Below are positions 1 through 7,433 of a stretch of 22,764 nt of DNA, in pieces; positions within the stretch are counted from its first letter, which is position 1, and the number at the start of each line of letters is the position of its first letter. The notes beneath the pieces were generated by a model, which worked only from the letters and a program-made list of their open reading frames with translations, did not search any database and was not told the DNA's origin. The translations under genes were made by a program, and so were the position numbers. This stretch comes from an uncultured Collinsella sp. (lineage in GTDB: Bacteria > Actinomycetota > Coriobacteriia > Coriobacteriales > Coriobacteriaceae): positions 1 to 22,764 of the forward strand of contig CAUFMB010000036.1 in the NCBI GenBank assembly GCA_959026535.1, read 5' to 3'.

Positions 1-1692
1 AGCGAACAGTATGCCAGACTTCAGGTTGACGGTCTCGTCGGACTTCGTCAGGTCATCATTCGCCTTGTACACGTTCACCGGTGCGGTGATGGTCTCCTTC
101 GCGCCGGCAAACGCACCAGTCTTCCACACGACGCTGTCCGCATCCATACCGCCGCGGTTGATGATGACGCCGCCCGCGCCGTTCTCAGCGCTCGCGGGCA
201 CGTACTCGAGCTGCATGCTGCCACCTGTCGCCGTGAGACTCGAGCGGTATCCCTCCGGCACGCGCGTCTCCTTCAGGAGGTAGTACTTGTTACCGTGATT
301 CTTGTTGTAGAGATCGTCGAAGTTGATGACGCCGTTGTCATCGTCGTTCGTGAGCGTTAGGTGGCCGGCCTCGTCCGTGGTGCCGGAGCCGAGGAGCGCG
401 TTCTTGTCATTGGTCGTATCTGTAAAGTTCTCGTCTGTTTTGTACAGCGCGAACTCGGCGCTCTGTACGAACTTGCCGTCCTGGTCGAACTTTATGATGT
501 CGGACTCGGGCACCGTCACGAGGTTGAACTTGAGCTCCATGTTGGAGTCGGTGGCGCCGCGCTCCAGGTAGAAGAACTTGAGGGTGTGGTTGGTGTCGTC
601 GGCGAAGGTGTTGCCTTCCCAGCTCGTGTCGCCGGCCTTGCCCGCCTCCTGGTACTTGCTCTTCAGCGTGCCGTTGTAATTGTCGTTTACCTTAATGTCG
701 CCCGTATGAAAGTTGATGCTCAGACTCGCGCGGTTGTGAATACCGCCGATATCACCCACGAGGACATCATCGATGAACACCCAGACGTCATCATCGCCGG
801 CGAACTCGAAGGTCATGTCATTATTATTGTTCGTCAGGCCGCCCTTGGGCTGCACGAATCGCGTGGACATTGAGAGACCGAAGTGGTGGTTGACGGGTTT
901 GCCGCCGTTGTAGCGCGAATCACCGGTGTTGTCTGCCTTGATGCCGGTTTGGACGAGCTGGCCGTTTTCCTCTTTGAACACCTTGTCTGCCGCGTCGAAC
1001 GGGAAGAACTGACCCTGGTGGGACGAATCGCCCACTTTGTCAATGCCCCAGGTGCCATAGATGTCGAAGGCATTCTTGTCAGCGTTGTAGGCTGCGTAGT
1101 TTTCGGAGCTGTCATAGACGTAGTAGCCGCCCTGAACCTTGAGGAGGCCCGTCACGCCAAAATGGGACGTCTTGCCGGTCTGGGCAGAGGAATCGAACAG
1201 GTAGCGGAGGGACTCGTCGCCCAAGGCTTCGGAAAGCTTCGGGTAGCCGTCTGAAAGCGTGTTGTTGACGATGCCGGGCCGCGGGCTCGTGCCGCCCGTC
1301 CATTGGTTGAGCGGCCCATCACCCTTGCCGTCGTTAAACTGGAACTTGTGGCCTGCGTTGACGCCGCCGCTGCCGGAAACCGACAGATGGTCATCGGGAT
1401 TCACCCAGTAATCAAACAGGTTGATCGTCGTCCCCGAGGGCGAGGTCGTCGGAACCGTGTGGTCGGAGATCGCCGCCTCGGCACGAAGCGGCAGGAAGAA
1501 ACTCGCCGTCAGCGCGACGGCGAGGGCCAGAACAATCGCATATGGCGAAACCGGGCGCAGCCCACGACGGCGGCCATAAGACATGACGGACCACCGCTCG
1601 CGCGGCCGATGTTCACCAGGAAGTTCCCTGCTTAGACACCCCCCGGTAGCAATATTCACGAGTCGAGACGTCATCTCTCTGAGCTCCTGCAT
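1..1692 (-). CDS. Fibro-slime / SpaA-like secreted surface protein, N-terminal part (C-terminus beyond window)
   Basis: The minus-strand frame is open from an ATG at 1692 to position 1 (564 residues) with no stop, so the gene continues off the left edge. The ATG at 1692 follows a good ribosome site (GGAGGAAATT). A second ATG at 1584 (residue 37) would give a more classical signal peptide: an RRR-containing basic start, a hydrophobic stretch at about residues 52-69, and an AEA-A cleavage site near residue 73. It has only a weak ribosome site, so the start is uncertain. Residues about 190-400 match the fibro-slime domain, with the hallmark FAGDDDVWVFIDD at 297-309 followed by a D-IGGIH motif at 314-319. 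Residues about 400-480 resemble a SpaA/Cna-B prealbumin-like domain (EFALYKT, then YYLLKETRVPEGY), a fold that often forms intramolecular isopeptide bonds. The likely role is cell-surface adhesion. A C-terminal sorting signal would be expected outside the window. No partner gene is visible. Confidence 0.88.
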   Translation of the reverse strand, partial: MQELREMTSRLVNIATGGCLSRELPGEHRPRERWSVMSYGRRRGLRPVSPYAIVLALAVALTASFFLPLRAEAAISDHTVPTTSPSGTTINLFDYWVNPDDHLSVSGSGGVNAGHKFQFNDGKGDGPLNQWTGGTSPRPGIVNNTLSDGYPKLSEALGDESLRYLFDSSAQTGKTSHFGVTGLLKVQGGYYVYDSSENYAAYNADKNAFDIYGTWGIDKVGDSSHQGQFFPFDAADKVFKEENGQLVQTGIKADNTGDSRYNGGKPVNHHFGLSMSTRFVQPKGGLTNNNNDMTFEFAGDDDVWVFIDDVLVGDIGGIHNRASLSINFHTGDIKVNDNYNGTLKSKYQEAGKAGDTSWEGNTFADDTNHTLKFFYLERGATDSNMELKFNLVTVPESDIIKFDQDGKFVQSAEFALYKTDENFTDTTNDKNALLGSGTTDEAGHLTLTNDDDNGVINFDDLYNKNHGNKYYLLKETRVPEGYRSSLTATGGSMQLEYVPASAENGAGGVIINRGGMDADSVVWKTGAFAGAKETITAPVNVYKANDDLTKSDETVNLKSGILFA

Positions 1693-1862
1693 AATTTCCT
1701 CCCCAGTCACACGGCGACCTGCCCGGGCACTCCCCGGGGGGCCGAGGCAGTCTGGCACATGCCCGCAGTCGTTCAAGGAATACCAAGCCCGGCATATGTC
1801 TCTTAAGATATCTTAGTCTTTTTCTATGACAGTTTTTGTCTCATTACCGATGAAATCGGCTC

Positions 1863-1878
1863 AGTCCCTTTGTCACAT
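1863..1878. repeat. Half copy of the GTCCCTTTGTC dispersed repeat
   Basis: AGTCCCTTTGTCACAT matches the right arm of the perfect palindromes at 18008-18044 and 21374-21404, but the left arm is absent. It abuts the stop of the M20 peptidase gene. The rest of 1693-1879 carries a small palindrome (TAAGATATCTTA, 1804-1815) and no promoter I can support. Confidence 0.55.
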
Positions 1879-1879
1879 T

Positions 1880-3307
1880 CTAGAGCGTGTGGAGCAGGGC
1901 GATGAGGAAGCGGATGCCTTGGAGGTAGGCGCGACGGGTGATGCGCTCGTTGGTGCCGTGGACACCGCGGTCACATTCGTCATCGTCGACCACAAAGGCG
2001 GAGAAGCGGATGCACTCGCGGCAAATGCGCTGGTAGTTGGCGGCATCGGTTGCGCCAATCACGGTCGAGGGCACGATGCTGATCGGCTCTTGGCCCACCG
2101 CAGACGATCCGTTTTCCTCCGTCCCCTTGGGATCACGGAAATAGCGGGCGGCGATGGCGCGAACGGCCTCGAGCCCCGGACCGCCCACGCGCGGGGACGG
2201 CGAGGGCTCGGAGCTGCCGGGGCCCAGCTCGACCTCGACTCGGCCAGCGAGCCCAGCGGTGGCAACGGCCTCGCGGCAGCAGGCCACGACATCGGCCACG
2301 CTCGTGCCCTCGAGCATGCGGAAGTTGATATTGGCCCACATATCCTGCGGCATTACGTTGGCACCGGTACTGCCGCCTTCGATTTGCGTGGGCGCGCAGG
2401 TGGTGGTTACAAGCGGGTACAGCTTTTTGCTGGCGAGGCAGTCGCGCACGATGGCATCCTTGCTGGCAGCAATCTCGTCTGCGGTATAAAGCCCCAGCTC
2501 GACGAGCTGCGCGGCAAGCAGGTCGGTCACACGCGCCGGCCACTCGATATCGCAAATCGCGGCAATAGCGCGGCTGAGCACTTCGAGCGACGTGCCGCCG
2601 TAAGGGTTGGAAGAATGCCCGCCTTCGCTCTTCGTCCTGAGCACGATATCGGCATAGCCCTTCTCGGCAAGATCGGCATGCATAAGCCAACCCTCACCTG
2701 CGCTGTACTCGGCAGCCGCAACGATACGATAGTCGCCCTCGTCGATCAGGTACTCAAGCTCAACGCCACGCTCCTCGAGCGCGCGACCAATGGCACCCGC
2801 GCCGTACTGCGTGGTCTCCTCGTCCTGGCCAAAGGCGAGCAGCAGCGTGCGCTCGTGCTGCCAACCATGCGCCAGCGCATACTCAACCGCCTCGAGAATG
2901 CCCGCGACCTGGTCTTTCATGTCAATGGCGCCGCGACCCCAAATGTAGGTGTCGTCCACGTGACCGCTAAAGGGAGCGTGCGTCCAGTCGGCCTCAGTGC
3001 CCGGCACCACGGGGACCACGTCCATGTGGCCCATGAGCATGACAGGCTTGAGGGCGGGATCGGTGCCGGCAAGCGTCACGAGCAGCGAATGGTCGATGAG
3101 CTCGACCTCGCCCGTCGCAAACACGCGCGGCCAGGCCTGCTGCATATAGGCGCGCAGATCGACAAACGGCTGCCAGTCCACCGCCTCGGCATCCATGCTC
3201 GAAATCGTCGGAAACGACAGCACGCGGCCCAGGCGCTCGCACGCGCCGACCTCATCGATATCGGCAAAATCATCCTCGTGCGCAAAGAAGCGCCAAACCT
3301 CGGCCAT
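1880..3307 (-). CDS. M20 family metallopeptidase (carboxypeptidase S-like)
   Basis: This 475-residue protein has the M20 dizinc hydrolase pattern: MGHMDVVP (H94, D96), GRGAIDMKD (bridging D129), QDEET (catalytic/ligand E163-E164) and a C-terminal GVHGTNER carrying the last His. GGHSSNP lies in the dimerisation domain. Length and motif spacing fit the carboxypeptidase S / PM20D1 branch, whose members hydrolyse C-terminal peptide bonds or N-acyl amino acids. No signal peptide is seen, so it is probably cytoplasmic. The ATG at 3307 is chosen because GGAGGAAG sits just upstream; the in-frame TTG at 3319 would start inside that ribosome site. It is the last gene after a solute-binding protein, permease and ATPase on the same strand, 57 nt behind the ATPase. 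The natural inference is that it processes what that transporter imports. The exact substrate cannot be read from sequence. Confidence 0.9.
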   Translation of the reverse strand: MAEVWRFFAHEDDFADIDEVGACERLGRVLSFPTISSMDAEAVDWQPFVDLRAYMQQAWPRVFATGEVELIDHSLLVTLAGTDPALKPVMLMGHMDVVPVVPGTEADWTHAPFSGHVDDTYIWGRGAIDMKDQVAGILEAVEYALAHGWQHERTLLLAFGQDEETTQYGAGAIGRALEERGVELEYLIDEGDYRIVAAAEYSAGEGWLMHADLAEKGYADIVLRTKSEGGHSSNPYGGTSLEVLSRAIAAICDIEWPARVTDLLAAQLVELGLYTADEIAASKDAIVRDCLASKKLYPLVTTTCAPTQIEGGSTGANVMPQDMWANINFRMLEGTSVADVVACCREAVATAGLAGRVEVELGPGSSEPSPSPRVGGPGLEAVRAIAARYFRDPKGTEENGSSAVGQEPISIVPSTVIGATDAANYQRICRECIRFSAFVVDDDECDRGVHGTNERITRRAYLQGIRFLIALLHTL

Positions 3308-3326
3308 GCCTTCCTCCAAAAACAGC

Positions 3327-3353
3327 GTGGCAAAGAGGCGGTCCCTTTGCCAC
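3327..3353. repeat. Degenerate copy of the dispersed palindrome, between ATPase and M20 gene
   Basis: GTGGCAAAG (3327-3335) and CTTTGCCAC (3345-3353) are perfect inverted arms. The inner part (GGTCCCTTTG) matches the repeat family at 6434, 18008 and 21374. The arms carry compensating changes (GGCAAAG/CTTTGCC instead of GACAAAG/CTTTGTC), so pairing is preserved. It lies in the leader of the M20 gene, about 8 nt before its ribosome site, and could act as an intra-operon hairpin. Confidence 0.65.
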
Positions 3354-3364
3354 GTCCACTTGCA

Positions 3365-4147
3365 TTATTTGTCGTTGAGATAACGCGAGAGGAACTCGCG
3401 GGTGCGCTGGTGCTTAGGGTTGCCAAAGAGCTCAGCCGGCGCGGCGTCCTCGAGCACCACGCCCTGGTCCATAAAGACCACGCGGTCGGACACGGTGCGC
3501 GCGAAGGCCATCTCGTGGGTAACGACGACCATGGTCATGCCGTCGGCGGCGAGCTTGCGCATAACGTCGAGCACCTCGCCCACGATCTCGGGATCGAGCG
3601 CGGAGGTAGGCTCGTCAAACAGCATGATCTGCGGGTTCATGCACAGGGCGCGGGCGATGGCAACGCGCTGCTTTTGGCCACCGGACAGGCGACCAACCGC
3701 GGCATGGGCGAATTTTTCGAGTCCCACGCTCGCCAGGTGCTCCATCGCGACCTGCTCGGCCTGATCTTTGCTCATCTTTTTGAGCGTGACGGGCGCGAGC
3801 GTGCAGTTGTCGAGCACGTCCATATTGTTGAACAGGTTGAAGCCCTGGAACACCATGCCGATGTCCTCGCGCAGCTTGTTGATGTTGCAGCGCTCGGCCG
3901 TGAGATCCTGACCGTGGAACCAGATGTGGCCCGTGTCCGGAGTCTCGAGCAGGTTGAGGCAACGTAGCAGCGTCGACTTACCCGAGCCTGAGGCGCCGAT
4001 GATGGTGACGACCTCGCCGGGGCTAACGGCCAGGTCGATACCCTTGAGTACCTCGAGCGAGCCAAAGCTCTTGTGCAGGCCCTCAACGCGGATGAGCGGC
4101 TCTTTGGTTTGCGCGGCCGCAACGCCGGTAGTAGCGGTATCTGCCAT
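3365..4147 (-). CDS. Polar amino acid ABC transporter, ATP-binding protein
   Basis: This 260-residue ABC ATPase belongs to the amino-acid importer (GlnQ/HisP-type) group. It shows Walker A GASGSGKST, a Q-loop in VFQGFNLF, the signature LSGGQKQRVAIARAL, Walker B IMLFDEPTSALD, and the switch His in VVTHEMAFAR. It would energise the adjacent permease from the cytoplasmic face. The ATG at 4147 is preferred because a GAGGAG ribosome site precedes it and homology-like sequence begins soon after (LIRVEGLHKSFG). A longer frame reaching back to 4222 overlaps the permease gene and looks non-coding. It starts 22 nt after the permease stop, consistent with co-transcription. The substrate is not determinable from the ATPase; a polar amino acid or small peptide is the family expectation. 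Confidence 0.95.
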   Translation of the reverse strand: MADTATTGVAAAQTKEPLIRVEGLHKSFGSLEVLKGIDLAVSPGEVVTIIGASGSGKSTLLRCLNLLETPDTGHIWFHGQDLTAERCNINKLREDIGMVFQGFNLFNNMDVLDNCTLAPVTLKKMSKDQAEQVAMEHLASVGLEKFAHAAVGRLSGGQKQRVAIARALCMNPQIMLFDEPTSALDPEIVGEVLDVMRKLAADGMTMVVVTHEMAFARTVSDRVVFMDQGVVLEDAAPAELFGNPKHQRTREFLSRYLNDK

Positions 4148-4169
4148 GATGAATCTCCTCGTCTTGCGC

Positions 4170-5318
4170 CTAGTTGGAGCTGGGCAGCGTGGCCGGAGCC
4201 TCGGCGCCAAGCTTTTTGCCAAAGGCCTCGAGCAGGCGGCTCGCCACGAGCGTCAGGATCAGGTAGACCACGAGCGCCACGCAGTAGACCTCCATCTGGC
4301 GGTAGTACACGCCGGCGACGGTGGTGGTGGCGTACATGAGGTCGAACACGCCGATGACCGAAAGCACTGACGAGTCCTTGATGTTGATGATGAGCTCGTT
4401 GGTGAGCGCGGGGATCGCGTTTTTAATGCCCTGCGGAAACACGACCTTGCGCATGGCCTGCCATTGCGACAGACCCAGCGAGCGCGCCGCCTCGGCCTGG
4501 CCAGGGTCGATGGACTCGATGCCGCCGCGCAGGACCTCCATCATATAGGCGGTGGAGTTGAGCGAAATGGTGACGAGACCCGCGGTAAAGGTGCTCCAGA
4601 TCTGGTTGGCCTGCGCCGTCTCGAAGCCCATGCCGCGCAGAACGGTAAAGCCCGCGTAGTAGATAAGCAGGCCCTGCACCATCATGGGCGTGCCGCGCAC
4701 GATGGTGGAATAGACGGTCGCAAAGCCTCGGCCGATGCTCTTAAAGAAACGCGTGAGGTCATTGTCCACGCGGTCGAACGTCTGGATACGCAGGAACACC
4801 AGCAACAGCGCCAGGAAGAAGGCGATGATGGTGCCAAAGAACGCGAGCGCGATGGTGATCTTAATGCCGCGGATAAAGAAGTCGCCACTCTTGTAGGTCA
4901 TGTAGACCAGGCTCGACAAAAAGTCGCTGGGGTTGGAGTCCGAGACAATACTCACCTGCACCAGATCGATAAACGACATGACGCAACGGTCGACAAAGAA
5001 GATCGCCGCAATAGCAACGACGACATAACTGCCCAGGCGCGCGCCGCGACGGAAGCGCTCGGATGCGAACGGCGACGTTTCGCGATAGTCGCTCCAGTGC
5101 ATAAGCTTGGTGACCAACGCCGCCGCCGACACGACGAGCCAGGCCCAAAGAATCGCCCAAAGGCAATCCTGGAAGATACCGGTGGGGGCCAAGAAACTCA
5201 TCGGCGTGGGGTTGCGCTGGCTAAACGCCAGGCCGAGTGCCGCGATAACGCTCGTGCCCAGGTAGACATAACGGTGATCGGCCTTGATAAAGGAGGCCAG
5301 GCGATTGATGGTCTTCAT
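4170..5318 (-). CDS. Amino acid ABC transporter permease with extended N-terminus
   Basis: This 382-residue integral membrane protein has the HisM/GlnP-type permease domain in its C-terminal half. The cytoplasmic EAA loop is clear (EAARSLGLSQWQAMRKVVFPQG, then AIPALTNELI, residues about 276-305). Family permeases are usually about 215-250 residues. Here roughly 145 extra N-terminal residues add about three predicted membrane segments (about 17-33, 51-70, 96-113) and a soluble linker before the core begins near residue 145. The start ATG at 5318 has a GGGAGG ribosome site. The gene begins 9 nt after the stop of the solute-binding protein gene. It would form the transmembrane pore, probably as a homodimer since no second permease gene is present. 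Confidence 0.93.
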   Translation of the reverse strand: MKTINRLASFIKADHRYVYLGTSVIAALGLAFSQRNPTPMSFLAPTGIFQDCLWAILWAWLVVSAAALVTKLMHWSDYRETSPFASERFRRGARLGSYVVVAIAAIFFVDRCVMSFIDLVQVSIVSDSNPSDFLSSLVYMTYKSGDFFIRGIKITIALAFFGTIIAFFLALLLVFLRIQTFDRVDNDLTRFFKSIGRGFATVYSTIVRGTPMMVQGLLIYYAGFTVLRGMGFETAQANQIWSTFTAGLVTISLNSTAYMMEVLRGGIESIDPGQAEAARSLGLSQWQAMRKVVFPQGIKNAIPALTNELIINIKDSSVLSVIGVFDLMYATTTVAGVYYRQMEVYCVALVVYLILTLVASRLLEAFGKKLGAEAPATLPSSN

Positions 5319-5327
5319 GCTGCCTCC

Positions 5328-6254
5328 CTATGCCGGCTGACGGTCGAGGCACGCGTCCCACATCTGGTCGCGCTCCTCCTGGCTGATGCCCTTGAGGGCC
5401 TTGTCGATAAGCTTGAGGAGCTTCTTTGAGCCCTTGCGGCAGCCGACGTTTGCCGCGACCTCCTGCTTAAAGCCCTCGCCTTCGGCAAAATGAATGGGGA
5501 CGATACCGGGATTTTGGGCCATATAGCCCTTCTCGTTCTCGGTGTTGTACGTCACGGCGTCGCAGGTGCCCTGCAGCAGGTTCGAGAACACCGTAGGGAC
5601 GGAATCGACCGGGTTTTTGTGCACGACGCCCGGGATCTCGTCGATGACGGTATCGAGCATGGTGTCTTTTTGGCCGAGGACCGTGGCGCCGCTAAAATCG
5701 CTGAGCTTGGTGGCGTTTTGGTAGGGCGAGCCCTCCTTTACGAACAGGCCAAAGTAGCCGATGAAGTAGGGGTCGGAAAAGCCGACCGACTCCTCGCGCT
5801 CGGGCGTGGCGCTCATGCCGGCGATAATGAGGTCGATCTGACCGTTGTTGAGCGAATCGATAAGACCCGAGAAGCTCTGCTTAACGGCGACGGGCTCGCC
5901 GCCGAGGGCCTTGCAGACGACCTTGGCGATCTGCACGTCGTAGCCATCGGCATAGGCGCCCTGCACGTTGTCGATGGGGATGGTGTACTCACTGGCTTCG
6001 GAAACCTGCCAGTTGTACGGGGCGTAGGCCGCCTCCATACCAATGCGGATCTTGTCCTTGCCGATCACGGAATCGGACAGGTCGTCGCGACCGCCACCCG
6101 TCGTGGGTTGAACCACCTTGAGCGTGGACGGGCGCTGACAGCCGGCGAGCGCGCCGGCGACGACGGAAGCGCTCGCAGCGAGAGCGCTACCCAAAAAGAT
6201 GCGACGGCTGCATACCGGCTGGGTCTGCATGCCGCGCTGTTGCCGAGGTTGCAT
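5328..6254 (-). CDS. Solute-binding lipoprotein of amino acid ABC transporter (SBP_bac_3)
   Basis: This 308-residue protein has a lipoprotein signal: a basic CSRRIF stretch at 15-20, a hydrophobic alanine-rich core, and an LAGC lipobox with the modifiable Cys at 39. The mature part has the type-3 periplasmic-binding fold signature (IRIGMEAAYAPYNW, YDVQIAKVVCKAL, LIDSLNNGQIDLIIAGMSATPEREESVGFSDPYF), typical of polar amino acid receptors. It should be lipid-anchored outside the membrane and deliver ligand to the permease encoded just downstream. The ATG at 6254 has a GGGAAGG ribosome site; the inner ATG at 6230 lacks one. As first gene of the four-gene unit it probably carries the operon promoter in 6255-6350, which I could not define with confidence. 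Confidence 0.95.
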   Translation of the reverse strand: MQPRQQRGMQTQPVCSRRIFLGSALAASASVVAGALAGCQRPSTLKVVQPTTGGGRDDLSDSVIGKDKIRIGMEAAYAPYNWQVSEASEYTIPIDNVQGAYADGYDVQIAKVVCKALGGEPVAVKQSFSGLIDSLNNGQIDLIIAGMSATPEREESVGFSDPYFIGYFGLFVKEGSPYQNATKLSDFSGATVLGQKDTMLDTVIDEIPGVVHKNPVDSVPTVFSNLLQGTCDAVTYNTENEKGYMAQNPGIVPIHFAEGEGFKQEVAANVGCRKGSKKLLKLIDKALKGISQEERDQMWDACLDRQPA

Positions 6255-6348
6255 CTGGTGCCTTCCCTATTTTGCGTTACTGACAATAAGACAGGATATA
6301 CGCCCGCAACCAGCAGCGCGGCATGTGCGCGAAAAATTAATAGACACA

Positions 6349-6379
6349 GTAGTCGTTTAAGAACGTCCCCAATGACTAC
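6349..6379. repeat. Short inverted repeat upstream of the solute-binding protein gene
   Basis: GTAGTCGTT (6349-6357) and AATGACTAC (6371-6379) are inverted with one mismatch around TAAGAACGTCCCC. It lies about 100 nt before the operon start and could be part of its regulation or a dispersed element. Confidence 0.4.
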
Positions 6380-6382
6380 CTA

Positions 6383-6419
6383 CCAAAAAGCCTCCCTGCC
6401 GGATGTGGCAGGGAGGCTT
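6383..6419 (-). terminator. Intrinsic terminator for the epimerase gene
   Basis: A perfect 13-bp stem is formed by AAGCCTCCCTGCC (6388-6400) and its complement (6407-6419) with a 6-nt loop. Read on the minus strand, the stem is GC-rich and ends in CTTTTTGG. It lies about 40 nt beyond the epimerase stop, in the right orientation to end that transcript before the next operon begins. Confidence 0.8.
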
Positions 6420-6433
6420 AGCGGGCGGGAAGG

Positions 6434-6456
6434 GACAAAGGGGCTGTCCCTTTGTC
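6434..6456. repeat. Copy of the dispersed palindrome GACAAAGGG..CCCTTTGTC
   Basis: GACAAAGGG (6434-6442) and CCCTTTGTC (6448-6456) are inverted arms around GCTGT. The copy differs from the one at 18015-18037 at one position. It sits 4 nt after the epimerase stop. Confidence 0.75.
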
Positions 6457-6460
6457 ACAT

Positions 6461-7354
6461 CTAGAGCAAGGTGACGCTAAAGCTACGTTTATCGGTAGCG
6501 CCGGGAGCCAAGGTGATGGTGTTGACCTTGTGCTCAAAAACGTCGTCCTCGGTGTCCATGGTGGTGTGACCGGTCCAAGGCTCGAGCGCCACAAACGGGG
6601 CGTCGTTGGCGGCAGACCACACGCCGATGTACTTAAAGCCCTCAAAGTCGATCTTCACGCCGTGACCCGACTTGCGTCCGCGCAGGGTGAGCGTGGAGCC
6701 GGGGACGTCGGTGAACATGATGGCATCGTTATCGAAGCTGCGGTGCGTGATGGGCAGCACGTCAGAGCTATCGGGCGCCTTGTAGCTGCCCTCGAACGTC
6801 ATGAGGCCATCGGGCGTGATGATGGGGGCCTCGTTGGTCCAAGCCTCGGTAAACGCCAGCTCGTAATCCTCGAATGCCTCGTCCTCGGCACCCGGGGCCG
6901 GCACGTTAAACGCGGGGTGGCCGCCCACCGAGAACGGCAGGTCCACGTCGCCGGTGTTGGTGACGGCAAAGGTCTGCGTGAGCGTGGCGTCGCCGGTTAG
7001 GGCATAGGTCATGTTGAGCTTAAAGTGGAAGGGGAAGGCCTTGAGCGACTCGGGCGTATCGGTGATCTCGTAAGTTACCGAAGAGCCGTCCTCGGAGACC
7101 TCGACCAACTTGTGCTCGACGATGCGCGCGAGTCCGTGGCGCGGCATCTCGCAGGTGCCAGCCGCAGACGTCGCCGTGTTGTTGCGCAGTGAGCCCACGA
7201 TGGGGAACAGAATGGGCGCATGCTTGCCCCAAAAGGCGGGGTCGCCCTGCCACAGATACTCGTTGCCGTCGAGGGCAAGGCTCGTGAGCTGGGCTCCCAT
7301 GGAATCGATGGCCGCGGTGAGGCCGCCGCGCTTGATGGTGGTGACGGTAGACAT
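6461..7354 (-). CDS. Aldose 1-epimerase family protein
   Basis: This 297-residue protein resembles the galactose mutarotase-like beta-sandwich family (LacX/YeaD-like branch). Visible features are RNN near residue 57, PRHGLAR at 71-77, the probable catalytic base region GGHPAF (H146) and the probable catalytic acid in ALEPWTG (E258). Family members interconvert alpha and beta anomers of aldoses or hexose-6-phosphates in the cytoplasm. No signal peptide is present. The ATG at 7354 is chosen for its AGGAAG ribosome site; the longer reading from 7378 starts in non-conserved sequence. It follows the membrane protein gene at 7434-8303 by 79 nt on the same strand and ends at a clear terminator. No other sugar gene is nearby, so the natural sugar is unknown. 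Confidence 0.88.
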   Translation of the reverse strand: MSTVTTIKRGGLTAAIDSMGAQLTSLALDGNEYLWQGDPAFWGKHAPILFPIVGSLRNNTATSAAGTCEMPRHGLARIVEHKLVEVSEDGSSVTYEITDTPESLKAFPFHFKLNMTYALTGDATLTQTFAVTNTGDVDLPFSVGGHPAFNVPAPGAEDEAFEDYELAFTEAWTNEAPIITPDGLMTFEGSYKAPDSSDVLPITHRSFDNDAIMFTDVPGSTLTLRGRKSGHGVKIDFEGFKYIGVWSAANDAPFVALEPWTGHTTMDTEDDVFEHKVNTITLAPGATDKRSFSVTLL

Positions 7355-7374
7355 GCTACTTCCTCCAAAAGTAA

Positions 7375-7397
7375 ACAATAGTATCGAGGGCTATTGT
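7375..7397. promoter_or_regulatory. Inverted repeat in the epimerase leader, possible operator
   Basis: ACAATAG (7375-7381) and CTATTGT (7391-7397) form a perfect 7-bp inverted repeat with a 9-nt spacer, about 20 nt upstream of the epimerase start. Its position fits an operator or a short RNA hairpin. No regulator is identifiable. Confidence 0.35.
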
Positions 7398-7433
7398 GCC
7401 ACTCTTGGCGGCAAGGAGAAGCGGCAGGCGCAG

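Noticed and set aside
1826..3967. 713-residue plus-strand open frame
   Set aside because: Antisense to the M20 peptidase and ATPase genes, which have complete family motifs. The translation is His/Arg/Ala-rich with no domain, a GC-rich antisense artefact.
4464..6464. Long plus-strand open frames opposite the permease and binding-protein genes
   Set aside because: The opposite strand encodes well-motivated transporter proteins with ribosome sites. These frames have none.
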